Of a stretch of 64,000 nucleotides of DNA, positions 1 through 13,200 are shown in pieces. Location: assembly GCA_025677815.1 (NCBI GenBank), contig JAIXMP010000018.1, positions 496,001 through 560,000 of the forward strand. The letters are read 5' to 3'. Made by a program: the position numbers and the translations under genes. How positions within the stretch are numbered: the first letter of the stretch is position 1; each line of letters opens with the position of its first letter. The notes beneath the pieces were generated by a model. It was given only the letters and a program-made list of their open reading frames with translations, had not been told where the DNA came from and made no database searches. The DNA is from Phascolomyces articulosus (lineage: Eukaryota; Mucoromycota; Mucoromycetes; Mucorales; Lichtheimiaceae).

Positions 1-3000
1 GGTCCTGGTGGAACGCGATAAAGGGATGACGACGGTGGTCCTGGTGGCCACCCATTCGTAGGTGGTATAGGCCAATCATCAGCATAAGGTGCACCAACCA
101 TACCTGAACCTGGAGGAGGAGGTGGCGGTGGAGGAGGTCGGTGGTGATGATGATGGTGATGATGCATATTACGTGGTAAACGTGCTACATGAGGTGGTGG
201 TGGATGTGTGGGAGGTGGAATCCCACCAAATAAATAAATATCTTCATCCAAACGATCCATCATTCTTTGACTATCCCGTCTCCTACTTGCACTACTGCTA
301 CGACTTCGTCGAGGGTTTGATGGATGAAAAGGAGCAGATAGATGATAATGTAGTGGTAACTGTGATACTTGAGTTGGTGGTGGATCATACTTGCTATGGC
401 GATTATTATTTCGAGTGGATGATGATGGTAGTCGAGACCAACGGTTTTGTCGTTGTTGTTGCTGCTGCTGTCGAGGACTATTATCATTACTATGTTGTTG
501 TCGTCGATGACGATAACTACGTGGTCGTCCATAATCCGAATATTCTTCTTCAGGATCATCATCTTCCTCTTCGACAGCTGAATGATAACCCTGAGGAGAT
601 TCTGGTGCTGAATAACTTCTGGATCGTTGACGCTGGTTCGAACCACGACTATTTCTTCCAAGTGACCCATCGCTTTTAGCTGATACATTGCTGCCATGAG
701 GTGAATTTTCCACTGATGAATAATTTTTACTATAAATAGGCATAGATGATGCAGAACCCGTTTGACTGTGTCTGCTCCCTCTATAAATTCCAAGATGAGG
801 AGAGTCGTCATCATCTGGAGAGCTGGATTCATCGCTAAAACTATCAGCACTATGGATATGTAAATGGCGTTGATGGCGTTTCTGATTTTGTCCATTTTTG
901 GGTTGTTGTTGTTGGCAGCTTTCTGCCCCTATATTATTATAATTACTTTGACTCTTCCTACGGATGTATATTTGCTGTTGCTGTTGCTGATGAGCTCCTT
1001 TTCGACTGATGGAATTTTCAGCGTAAGTTGAAGCATAAAGTGATCTTTCTTTTCCGTTGCCATTACTACTGTCACCGCCTTGCTGCTGCTGCTGTTGCTG
1101 TTGTTGCTGTTGTTGTTGTATCATCAAATCAATACCACTCGTACCACTACTGCTATTTCTTTTCCAACTTTCCATACCATTATCCCTTTGCTTTTCCGGT
1201 AACGTCGACCTAGGTGCTTCTGAAGATCTCGAAAGGTTACGAATGCCAGGACGAAGTTGTTGCTGCTGTCTTCTTGAATCCCATGAAGGAATCGATGGCG
1301 TAGCTGTTGATGAAGATGGATCTTGGTGTATTGATTTCTCTGGATACAAAGCCCCATTCTCATCCCTTGTTTCCTTTCCCTTTAATGACCTTGTCGTTTG
1401 CCGTTGTTGCTGTTGCTGTTGTTGAGTTGGGGCTGATTGTTGCGTTGGGGTCATCATTGGTAACATGTTCATACTGGTATTAGTATGATTTTGATTATTG
1501 TTATTATTATTGTTGTTTACGGCGGAAGCAGCTACAGTTGCACTCATAGTAAACAAGGCCTGTTGAAGTTGAATTTGTGTTTCGTTGATTTTATTCAACA
1601 TATGTTCTTCACGTTCCCGATGCTCTAGTTCTCTTTTCTCCCATTGTCGTCGTTCTAATTGCTGCTGCTGCTGTAACAAATCTACTTGCCGCCTCAATGC
1701 TTCCAAGCTCATATTAAATTGTTGGTGTTGTTCCTGTGATAAATGCTCGGATTGTCTATTATTGGCGTTGTCGTCGTCACATTGTCTTGACCTTTTTTGG
1801 AATGGTAACGTTTGAGCGGCTGGCGCTACTACGGAGACAGGTTCCGGAACACCAAACATCCCTGTGCTGGTGATCTTTGCGTGTAACAACGGACTAACGG
1901 TATTGGATGAAGTCCCAGTGCTGGATTCTGTCGCTCCTCCTCCACCTCCACTACTTCGACCTCCCATAGTAATACCACTATTGTTAATGCTTTTGTTATT
2001 AGGTACGACCATGATATCCTCTTTGGATTTTTGTACGAGTTTAGGTGTGGATGTATCAGAAGATGGTTGTGGTTGCGGTACAATATGATTCTGTTGAAAC
2101 TGTGGCTGATTATTATTATTAGCATTCATACTCGGCGTAAAAGCTGTTGTTGTTGCTGTTGCGGCTGTAATATTATTGTTATGAAGATTCTTATTTACGT
2201 TGGTGTCATAATCATCATCGTCATCATCATCCACTATCAGTAAAGCATCACTTATCATAGCAGCGGATACAGAAGTTGTTTTCTTTTCAGATACTTGAGA
2301 CAGCTGTTTTTTTAGCATATCCATCGACGTATGATCGGGTGTTTGATCACTTGAAACAGATGCAAGGGGCGATTGTCGTGCCGAATCATATTGTAAATTT
2401 GAATCCTCACTACTGCTAGTGACGGATAACACTCTTTGTTGTTCATCATCGTTATTACTTGATAATATTGCTGTTGCGGTTGCAGTCGCTGTAATAGTTG
2501 ATGTTGCTGGTTGTATAACTGGTACTATAACATGAATGTATATGTTACTAGGTTATGCTATTCCATTTGTTTTTCGTTAAAGATAAAAAAAATAAATTAG
2601 AAATATACCCTCAGCAGGAGGTAGTGGTTCATCTGTTACTTTATCTCCTTCTTTAGTCACTATTTCCTCAAACCGCTGAAACCGGGGTCCATCTTCCGGT
2701 GCCGCTAACAATTGTTGTCGCTGAAGTTTATTAGATAAAAGTGGGACGGATGATGATGCTACCGGTATTACTGCTTCATTTCTTGTAGTAGCAACAGTAT
2801 CCATGTTTGTTGTCGTTATCATTGTCGGATTAACAGTAGTCGTTGCAAGGTCTGTCCAATTTTCAGGCCAAAGTACCATCACTTGATGAATCTCTAAATT
2901 ATCTTGATCTTCTTGTCCTTGTTCAAATTCTTCCAAATATCCATCTTCGTTGTCATGTTGTTCCGACTCGCTACTAGATTCAATTTGTGTCTTGTCAAAT

Positions 3001-3359
3001 TCTTGACTACGTAAAACAGAATCGGCTTGGCGCAAAGGTCGTCTAGGTTTTGGCATGACTAAAATAGGAGGTGAACTAATAGGTCGTACAGGAATAGGAT
3101 CGTTGTTATCTTGTTGTCGTTTTTTATTTTGAGAACGTGTTTCTGTTGATACGGAAGAAGATGGCTTTCTTTGTTGTTCATCTGCAGAAAGATTGTTATG
3201 GTTATTATTATTACTACTATTATTACGGCCGGTAAGAATGGCATCGATTTGAGCTTCTGTTAATTTTGCGTTGAGAATACCTCCCACCATCGGAACTGGT
3301 ACTTTATAATCGCCAGGTTTTCTCTTGGCCTTTTTATTAGAGGCAAAGAGCTTTCGCAT
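1..3359 (-). CDS. Large Gln/Asn/Ser-rich protein of unknown function, partial
   Basis: I do not recognise the family. The start codon is at 3359. Exon 1 is 3359-2609 and exon 2 runs from 2524 off the left edge; the 84 nt intron (2608-2525) begins GTATAT, ends TTATAG and preserves phase. More than 1090 residues are visible. The N-terminus is basic (KKAKRK near residues 9-14) and is followed by a short ordered-looking segment (VPVPMVGGILNAKLTEAQID). The rest is low complexity: Asn, Ser and Gln runs, an acidic patch, a probable coiled coil near residues 512-575 rich in Gln, Glu and Arg, RS-like stretches, and near the visible end a His run followed by a Pro run. The frame stays open for 2.5 kb despite this composition, which supports a real gene. 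A scaffold or RNA/transcription-associated role is possible but not shown. The true C-terminus lies outside the window. Confidence 0.75.
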
Positions 3360-4614
3360 ATTATTTCGTGTGTATCAGTTTGAAAGAGAGAAGAAAAAGA
3401 AGTTGGCGGGAAAAAGAAAAGGTTGAAGTGTGGAAACAAAATAAAAACTAAAAAAAACCCTCACACAACAACAATTTTTTATATAAACAAAAACAACAAA
3501 CGGCGCACTCCTGAAAAAAAATTCTCATGATATGAGGAGCGTGTGGTGCTGTCGTCGGTTTTCGGTAAGAGCCCGAGGTTCCTTATGATGTACCCGAAAG
3601 AAAGATATGGCTGGTTCTATATATGCAGCTACCTCCTAAAGTGTTACACAGAGCGATATGCGTTTTATACACTTGATTTATGATGACATGCATCATAATA
3701 TTATTTTTTCATTATAATAAAAAAAAAAGGTTTATTATTGACTTGCAATATACTGTTGAACTTATTATATTATCAATACAATTAACCAACAAATATTAAC
3801 AATGATCCGTTTTTATTATATTAATAACAACTAGACAATATATGAACAAGATGCAGTATTATATGGAAATACCAACAACAGGTGAGATCATATTGCTGTT
3901 TATTAACAGATAAAGATGTTTCAGATGAGCTATTTCCTAACACCTGATGTGTTATTATGATATGCATATTTTTATGATCTACCATATAATATTAACTATT
4001 TTGGAACATTTCAAAGATAACGCTGAACGTGTGATGCCGATGGGATAGGAATGATGTCAATGATATGAACATTTATTTCTGATACTTAACAATTAGCTTT
4101 ACCGATCATAATGCCTATATATACGAACAGTTGGTTCACTGAATAAATGTAACAAAGAATATAATACTGTAGTTTGCCGATTTAATACGTGGAAAAAAGA
4201 AAGAGTTTTACGCATCCGGTCTACACTTGTTTTTTACCTGAATCTATTACTCAAAAAAATGTTTCTATGGAAGGGCCAGATCAGGGTACTATATTTGTTA
4301 ACATGAAAAAGTGATAAAAACCCAGTGCATTTATTATACCTATGTGTATTAAAATAACTGCTATGTATGATATAAAAAAAAGACTTATTAGTGATAAGCT
4401 TTACCCTTCAGTTTCAATGCGAATTGAGTTGTACCAAATTGATATGATTGGCGAATTATGCCCAAAAAAAATGGAGGCCACAACGTGGCATGCAGCAACA
4501 AGGTAACCCGAGCGGCAACAGGTGCCTTTTTTTTTTTTTTCTTTTCTTTAACCCTTTTTCTTTTAACTCTTTCATTTCCCTTTCCTTTTTGTGCTTGTGT
4601 CTCTTTTTTCGATT
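3360..4614. other. Divergent intergenic region between the Gln-rich gene and HRD1
   Basis: AT-rich spacer holding both promoters. A-rich tracts lie just upstream of the leftward start codon, and a pyrimidine-rich stretch (T-run from about 4527 to 4610) directly precedes the HRD1 start codon. No open frame here shows protein-like composition, and I see no RNA gene. Confidence 0.6.
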
Positions 4615-7372
4615 ATGAGACTGGCCGTCTATGGCGGGGTATCCTCCCTGCTCGCGCTTGGAGTCATTTTGAACGCCATGCATCAACGCTCGAACTTTTA
4701 TGCTGCTTGTGTTTACTTGTCTAAATCAAGTGCTTGCATTATGGTATATATTATTATTCTCTTCAAACGCGTTCCCTCATGAACCTTCAAATAAAATATT
4801 TTTTCCTTCTTTTAATAATGATAATAAAAATAAAACTCTTACTATAGATATTATTAAATATGGGGTTATTATTAGCCATTTGTTTTGGAAAGACTTTACA
4901 AGCAATTTTCTTTGGTACTCTTCGAGCGATTGAAGTAGAAGTGAGTTATTCTTTAATGAAAATAAGAAGGAGAAAAAAAAAACAATAGAGAAGTTTCACT
5001 AAAATGTTATCATCTCACTCATTTATTTATATTAAAAACAACAATGTCGATTAGCATTTATATGAACGATCGTGGTATGCCGTGACAGAAACGTGTTTGG
5101 CAATGACAATATTTCGACAAGAATTCAATCTTCAATTTGTCATTGTTTTTACTACACTCCTCTTTTTGAAAATATTTCATTGGTTATGTCAAGATAGAGT
5201 GGAATTTGTAAGTTACTTGGGGAGGAATTCAATGATATGCGGGAGAATATTTGTATACAGGTTACGTGAAAATGCATAAAAAAAAGTACTCAACCTTTTG
5301 GTATTTTCTCTTTTAAGATGGAACAATCGCCATCGAATCGCGTTACGTTTCATGTTCGTATGGTGAATCTTATGGCACTATTGTTTATTATTGATTGTGT
5401 ACTCGCACAACATGCTATTAATATTACTTTGACAAAAGGTCCTAATATGATGGTCATGTTTGGTTTTGAGGTATTTATAAATTTTTTTGTAATGATAAGA
5501 TTGATAAGGTAATTTAGTAACATAGCTCCTTTTATTACACGTTTAGTATACTATTTTGATATGTACGATCTTGTCAACGATTGGAAAATATATTTTAAAT
5601 GTCATTGATATGCGTAGCGAAGAACCATGGGAAGGAAAATCAATGTATGTTTTTTACTTGGATCTTCTTACAGGTAAATAAATGTCAATTTCAAAGTTTA
5701 TTGGTTGTACACATAAAAAAAAAGTGAAAGTGATATACTGATTCTTAATATCAATAGACTTTTTAAAATTGATTACATATTTGGTGTTTTTCTTCTTTAT
5801 TTGTTATTATTATCAATTACCATTACATATCATTCGTGACGTGTATGTGACATTCCGATCATTTATCCAAAAATGCAGAGATTTATATCGATACCGTCGA
5901 GCTACACGCAACATGAACGAGTTATACCCCAATGCGACAGCCGAGGATTTTGCACGTATGAATGATAGTACTTGTATTATTTGTAGAGAAGAAATGCAAG
6001 TGACTCCCACTACAGAAAATGGTAATGATAATGATAATCACCCACCACCTAACCAGCAACAACAGCAACAGCAGAATATGGATCAACCCAAAAAATTGCC
6101 CTGTGGTCATATTTTCCATTTTCATTGCCTTAGAAGTTGGTTGGAACGTCAACAAAGCTGCCCAACATGGTAAAGTATTAAATGTGATGATAAATAAGGA
6201 ATAGGATGGATAGGGCAATATATAAATGAGAACGTTGTTTATATATATATGGATTTAAAAAGATTGTATGATTAACATATTTATCATTTAAAACTAGTCG
6301 TCGATCGGTTTTGACTGATAGTAAGTGTAATTTCAATTGTATACTTGCTATAATGAATAAGGAAATGGCTTGTATCATTAACCTTATATAATTTATATTA
6401 GCAAATGGAAATAGATCACCAGCACCTAATGGTGGACAGCAAAATCAGCAACAACAACAACAACAACCAGGACAGCCACCAAATATGAATGGAAATAATA
6501 ATAATAATAATGTTGGTCCATTTCGATACGTTAGACAACTTGAAAATGATATACACTATCCTAACGCTACTGGGACAACAGCATCTGCCACCCAACAGCC
6601 AGTACAACAATTACCACATTCACATTATCAACAACAATCCACTTCATTTGGTATATTAACTCCAGACCAATCTTCTTGGGCAACATCGTCAGCAGCAGGA
6701 CCTGGGATGATTCCGCTCATACCATTAGCTGGTGGATCTATTCCTTCATTTGGTACAAATGAGCCAAGATCCAGCAGCAATAACAATAACATAACCAACC
6801 TACCACAATCATTACCAGATTCATTGACAGATGAAGATTTACGAATCTTATCTAGCACAACTCGGGAAGCTATGGAGCAACGTTTGCTAATACTTGAAAC
6901 TGTTCAAAATCAAATATTCCATAGTATGCAAATCTTGACGCAAGCACTGAGTGTAATGCCTAACATTAACAACACCAACACAACAGCTGCATCTGCATCT
7001 ACATCCGCAACAGATAATAACAGTAACAACGCTGAAACTAATAAGTCTACATCAAACTCTGGTGCTTCTTCTGTGGATGATAATATAGTACAAGCAGGCT
7101 TTCCTCCTGGACCTTTGTCACCATCAACATCACCATTAATATCCCCATCTCTACCGCCCTCCTCCTCTTCATCCAATAACATCGAATCGAATACAGTTGA
7201 TCAAGGAGTATCATCAGCTATTGAAGAACAACCACACCATGACGACGAGAGTATATCGTCAAGTCGACGACGAAAAGGAAAAATGCTTGAACAGCAAGGA
7301 GGATCAAGCTTTAATGGGTATTCAGTCGACTCTGATCATGATGACAATGAACATGGTTACGATGATGAATAG
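4615..7372 (+). CDS. HRD1: HRD1/synoviolin, ER membrane RING-H2 E3 ubiquitin ligase (ERAD)
   Basis: Central ubiquitin ligase of ER-associated degradation. Eight exons: 4615-4743, 4848-4940, 5055-5207, 5318-5470, 5547-5673, 5758-6169, 6298-6320, 6402-7372, giving 686 aa. The N-terminal half is multi-spanning and carries the Hrd1 signature blocks (YLSKSSACIM, ERSWYAVTETCLA, FLKIFHWLCQDRVEF, YRRATRNMNELYPNATAEDF). The RING-H2 finger runs from Cys291 (CIIC) through CGHIFHFHC to CPTC at about 353-356. Two oddities stand out: a Asn/Pro/Gln-rich insertion of about 35 residues inside the RING between the first Cys pair and CGH, and a 23 nt exon that completes the CPTCRRSVL end of the RING. The C-terminal ~320 residues are low-complexity Asn/Gln/Ser, as expected for the cytosolic tail. 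It converges with the MBP1-type gene. The family assignment is very secure. Confidence 0.95.
6298..6320 (+). other. HRD1: 23 nt micro-exon of HRD1
   Basis: Without this exon the joined reading frame hits a stop soon after CPT. With it, TG+T restores the last RING cysteine and the frame reads CRRSVLTDT into the final exon. It is flanked by AAACTAG upstream and GTAAGT downstream. Confidence 0.85.
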
Positions 7373-7618
7373 TGGATTTTTTTTTAAATAAAAGTCCAAG
7401 AGATGGTGTTGCTTGTATAATAATATTTTTTTATATATATAATGAAAAGATAAAATAAAAAACAAAAAAAAATAAATGTATGTGAGTCTTTATACAAAAA
7501 AATAAAATAAAATAAGATCTTTTTTAGGGAAAAAAGATAGCATAAAAAAAGTTCGTGATGTAAATGCTGAGACTGTTGAGAAGGATGAATATAGGACGTA
7601 TAAGAAGGAAAGGAGTTT

Positions 7619-10272
7619 TTAATTCACAGGAGTAGTTACAGCACTTGGTGGCCGCGGGGTTTCGCCACCACTCGGTCGTGCTGCACCTTCTTGTGATGGT
7701 GGCTCATTTTCTAAAGTGATATTTGATGGTGCCACAGTCGTAGAAATGGTCGGTACATGTATAGGTGATGGTGATGAAGTAGATGGTAAACCTTCTGAAA
7801 ATGCTCCCTGTCGTCGTATTTTCTCCATAAATCCAATCACCCGGGCTAAATCCAAATCTGGTGGATCGCTTTCAATAGCCAACGTTAAAGGCTCCACTAA
7901 ATCATCAATCTTTTCAATAGGTAAATTACAACAGGCTGCAATTAATCGTTTGCATTGTAATTCCTTTTCTGCTGATTGTGCTTTTAATCCTTCTAGTTCT
8001 GAACGTAAATCCTGGTCGTTTTGTGTATAACTGGTAATACGTGATTCCAATAATTTGACTTGATGCTCCAGTTGCTGTGTTCGAGTTCCTCCTTGACTAT
8101 TTTCTGGTGTGGGTAACACTGGTGGTACAAATAATGCATCAATATCTTGTTTTTCATCAATTTCATCAATGGCTGTGGTATTATTGGCTGGTAATGTAGT
8201 TGAAATTCCATCCCATTCACTTTGAAGTGCAACCTGTAAATTACGAATTTTTTGCTGCGCTTCAACTAATTGCTGTGATTGTGTTTGTTTGTCTTCCAAG
8301 GCTTTCCGTGTTGCTTCCAACTCTTTTGTGGCCGCTTCAAGTTCTTCTTGGATTAATTTCAATTCTTGATCCCGTTGGCCTAATTGAGTACCATACTCTT
8401 CGTCTAATGCATCTACAATCTTCTGAACAGCTATTTTATAACATGGGTAGATATATTTAATTAGTTTTATAAAGTTCCATAATACAGCTTTATCGCCCAA
8501 GATAATAATAAAAAAGGTGTATATATTTTCCTTACTTGATACAATTTCTCGACCACGCTCACTTGGTTCGACAGGTTGTTTCTGTTGCTGTTGTTCCTCA
8601 GTACCAGGTTCCTATGTTTAAAATTAAAATGACAATACTGTATAAGCATACATGAACGACAAGTTATGTGGATCCACACATTACACGTTCATCGCATCAC
8701 ATTACCCCACCCCCCCCCCAAAAAAAAAAAATTTACCTGAACGTCATTAGGACTGGATGGTGTATAATCTTCTGAAGTTAATCCCACATTATTCTCTGTT
8801 GCTTTTTTCGCGCCTGCACGAGTAAGGAGCTTCACAATCTCGCCACATTCCAATTGAGCCGCAATATTCAAAGAGGTATCCCCACGTTCATCTTGCCAAT
8901 CTAAGATAGGTGCTGCTGCTGGATAGGATCCGACAGCATGTAATAAATGATGCATATAATAAATAGCGGCCTGTGTTCGACCATGAATCCCCGAAGTCAA
9001 TGCAGCATGATGTAAGACAGACCGTTTCTTTTGATCAACTGCTGTCAATGTATTACTGAGTGCTGACAAGATAGTGGGAAATGTATTATTATCGAATGAA
9101 TTCGTTACCATAACACTTCGCATCAAAGGTGTCTCGCCAGCATAATTGACACAGGCTGGATTGGCCCCTTTCGAAACAAGTAATTGCACAATGGTAACAC
9201 GAGCTAATGCAGTCGCCCAATGTAACGCTGTATTACCTTGTTCATCAATAATCAAGTTGATATCAAAGCTATGGGATGGTGATTGAAGCAATTCGGGAAT
9301 ATGGTCTGGATCGTCTGACAAGAAAATAGCCATCAGTAGATTACGATGCTCGTCACTGGATGTTCTTGGCATTGGATGCTGTTGTTGTTGTTGTTGTTGT
9401 TGCTGTTGTTGCTGTTGCTGTTGCTGTTGTTGTTGTTGTTGTTGTTGATAATAATACGGTTGAGGTGAATTAGAACTACCATTTCCCGTTGCAGCAGAAG
9501 CAATCTTTTGCTTTTTTCGTCCGTGATTTGTTGATGTATTATGATCATCTGCACCACGTCTTGGAGTTACTGCTTTATGTATTGGCGAACCAGCTGCTGA
9601 CATGGGTGATCCAGGATGATTATAATAAGGTGAACCAGGTGTTGCCGTTGCTGCTGCTGTTGAAGAAGAACCAGCGTTTCTGTTATTTGCTCGTGAGGCA
9701 TTACGTTGTTGGTTATTGAGTTTACGTTGTGCGGCCACAGCCTGCTCTTTTGTTGGAATTTGGTCATCGTCGTCATTACCACCTATCGGTTGTTGGTAAT
9801 CAACAATACATTTCAATACATCCAACACTCCATATCGCTCTGCTAATTCTCGTCCTTTATCCAATGGAATCCTAAAAAAATAAGTTTTCCGTTAATGCAC
9901 TGTAAAAACATACACGAACTCACATACGCGCGAAATATATACGCGACATTAAGTATTTATACAAATAAAGCAAAGAAAGAAAAACGCGAATCCTCTCTTT
10001 TCTTTTATATCAATGTTGAAAAAGAAATTATTAAATTACCAAGTGCCTTGAAACTTGCCATAGCCACCTTGTACTTTTTCATGTTCACCAGTTAAGACTT
10101 CTCGTTCCAAGATTTTGGTTCGTTTTCCTTTTTCAATACCTGCTACTTTAAGGATTTGAGTAGCGTTCATATAAGAATCATTTCGTCTTCGCATCACAAC
10201 GACATCTTGAACAACAGTTTCATAAACTTGTACCCCAGAATAAGTTGCTGAATATATTTTGTTGTCTGTCAT
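7619..10272 (-). CDS. MBP1: MBF-complex transcription factor, APSES/KilA-N plus ankyrin repeats (MBP1/RES type)
   Basis: Cell-cycle (G1/S) transcription factor that binds MCB-type DNA. Exons on the minus strand: 10272-10040, 9871-8737, 8611-8536, 8430-7619, giving 751 aa. Residues 5-105 form the winged-helix APSES domain, with the diagnostic blocks [25 protein letters not shown] and [18 protein letters not shown] 23-residue Gln tract lies at about 220-242. Ankyrin repeats follow (residues ~275-450; [33 protein letters not shown]) and a C-terminal coiled coil ([20 protein letters not shown] region), the standard heterodimer architecture. It resembles MBP1/Res1/Res2 more than Swi6, because the DNA-binding domain is present. 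Which paralogue it is cannot be settled from one locus. Two ACGCGT boxes lie 240-290 bp upstream of the start. Confidence 0.93.
9379..9447 (-). repeat. Polyglutamine (CAA/CAG) tract, 23 codons, in the MBP1-type gene
   Basis: Uninterrupted run of Gln codons of mixed CAA and CAG between a Tyr triplet and His-Pro. The mixed codons argue that the Gln run is at least partly maintained at protein level rather than being a fresh triplet expansion. Confidence 0.9.
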
Positions 10273-13200
10273 TGCTATTATTATTGTTATCTATTGTTAT
10301 TATTATTGTTGTTGTTGCTGTTGTTGTTAATGACGAAGCATATATATACTATAATATATTATTATTAAAAATAATAAAATGGGTGGGAGCAAAGAATAAA
10401 GTAATATACGAAGAAAGGGAGTGTAAAGCAATATATACTCTTTTTAAAGTTGCACAGAAGCCTCCACGAGGTCAAAAGGGAGAAGGGAAAAAAATGCAAA
10501 CACTCACACACACATACGCGTCTTTCGAAAAATATTCAATTGCATCTTTTTTTCTTTTTCACGCGTTCCAGTTATTTTTTTTTTGGTCGGGATATTTTAT
10601 ATACATGAATCTTTCAAGCAAGTGAAACAAACAATAATCTTTATACTTCTTTAACTAATTCATCTCATGATTTACAGATTAGCATAAGCTAATAAAACAC
10701 TAGTTTAATATGATAATATACTAATAGCATACTCTCAATTCACTGGTAATGATATTTGGAAATGTATATTCATTACAATGCTCTCCCCCCTCTCTCTTTA
10801 ATGACCTCCGCCAAGGAGATATCATAAAGTCAGATATGACAGATCAATTTTTAGTAGCGAGTTATTTCTATATTATTTTCCAGTTTCTTTTTTTAACCTG
10901 ATGACAAAAAGATACAAATAATTGGCATATAGCCTTTGTATACTTTCCCAGATATATATTATTTTATCTACTACAATTTGCCTTGACAATTATTAAGAAA
11001 TTAATTGATATATAGCAATAGCAAGACTGCTTAACCTGACCCTTTTAATTAAAATCCGAATTCATCAATATTTCTGTCATCATACTCATAATCCAAACCA
11101 CAATTTTCTTTCTATTTATAATGGTCAATATTAGGGAATGATTAATGATTGGCACGGTATTGAAATGCCATTCAATGTGAGCTCTTCACTATGCGATGTA
11201 GGTAGAGTACAATACTTTGGTCACATCCAGCCAGACTTATGGAAATGAGCTGTTGAGGTGTTAAGGTTGTTGGCCATCCAAATCTTTTGCTCATGGATAT
11301 ATGTTTGTCTTCTAGAAATTGTGATATATTAGTAAGAGTTTGAGCAACCTTCACCACCGTTGTCCAGAAACCCACCCATTCTTTTCATTGCAGTTTTAGA
11401 AACATCCATCATTAGCTTCTTAACACGTCATCTCAACTCCCTTCTATATATGTTAAATAGAAAGAGCTTGTGTAAAATATGCGTCCAGTATTTGGAATTC
11501 TGTGATGTTTGCTGCTAAAAGGGCTGCTTTTAAAGCATTCTTCTCTTGCTCTTGTTAACTTCTGTCATTCAACATATCGTTTTATCGTGACTTATAGATT
11601 TTATTAAAAGCCTTGATAAACTCAACACTGAATTCTTGCTCGTTACGTGTTAAAAAAATGGATGGATGAATCAGGTAGTTTATACTTATTCCAAGTTAGT
11701 AGTATCCAGGTTTTCAAAAGCTCATTCTTTTATTTCACTGTAGGTCCTCAATTTGTCAATATAGAATGCGTTGAAAAAATTATATGTATATGACCACTTA
11801 ATGAGCTAATGCCATCAATATTCCTACATGATGCTGCAATCACGCTGTTCCTCTTAGAATCAAGTTTTTTTTTGTTACAAAAGTGCTTTTGGCCTATTTT
11901 CGTTGCACTAGATAGTGTTCTGACGTTCCGTTCTTGGCAATTCAGTTTGCTCTATTGATGAATAGATCCGTGATCATCCACAGGTGGTAAATTTCCACGA
12001 TACATATTTTATAAACGTACTCCAGAAAAATATTGCAATCCCAAAAGTGGGTGTAAATACTTTGGTGCTTAAAAATTAATAATCAATCTTATAACATTGT
12101 TGTAGCTTTTGAACAACTATTTACCGATATTTGTATATTGATTCACATTATTATATTCAGCAGCTGAGCTTTCGCATGATCTACAGCTTCACCAACACCT
12201 GACACTGCTACTCGTCCTAAATGTCGTGTCCCTGACGGCGCTACCAAAATAATAATTTGATTCCAATCAAAACAACATTGAATGGTTGTCCAGAATTGAT
12301 GGTTGTCCAATGGAACGAAGAACCTATTACTCGATTAAATACTCCCTACTTGTTAGGCCCATTAAATTGACAGGGTTTTATTTCGGAAAAGTCTTGCTAA
12401 GTTGTGTTGATGTAACGTATCAACCAAATGTGTGGGATCTGCTGGGTTGTGTAAAAGATTGGACAGTCAATGGGAAAAAATAATTAAAGTTATTACGGTG
12501 ATACATAATAGCCATCCATATACATATCTCTATAGAATATTGTTGGATATCTATCAGCGTACCAGCAACATTATATACATACAAAAAGTTGAAGGGAGGT
12601 GGCCAGGGTAGTAATTTTGAAAGTCACTCTATCGCAAGGCTGTTCTTCGTATATCTTTTAGAAACATGCCATACAAGCGACATGGTATAGTATTTGTCAT
12701 TGTAAATAAGCTTTTTCTATATATATTTATATCGCACATTGTTTTGTTGGAAATAAAGTATTAGCAAAATGATTTTATACCTGTGTATGGATGGATGATG
12801 TTGTCATTAATGTAACGACAAACGGCGGCTGTTTATAATAATAACATGCTCATCCATATTATTTATACAGTTCGATTGCTATTATATTCTGGATATTTTT
12901 GATAGATAATACAACTGGTTCATTAAAACTTAATACGTAACATTGTTGACTTAAACTTTGGTAGCACTTAATGTTGTGTCACCAACAGAGCTTTGGCTTC
13001 CGTTTGCCCGTAGTTGCTTTTGTCAAAATAAGCAACAACAATCGAAATACCCATTAGATATTTTTAGTTTTATTTCAGTTAAGTAGCATGTTACAGCTAT
13101 ATATGTAATTTAATGTTACTTTATACAATTTTAATTATGTCTATTAAAATAATAGCTGTAGTATTTCCATGCATAAGTTATAAAACTGAAGTACAAATGA

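Noticed and set aside
89..2243. Several plus-strand frames of 60-200 codons rich in Cys, Val, Leu or Asp
   Set aside because: They are antisense readings of the CAA/CAG/AAT/GAT-rich minus-strand exon and have no protein-like composition of their own.
9379..9447. CAG/CAA run considered as a CRISPR-like or regulatory repeat
   Set aside because: It is an in-frame polyglutamine tract of a well-supported protein; no CRISPR arrays exist in this eukaryotic window.
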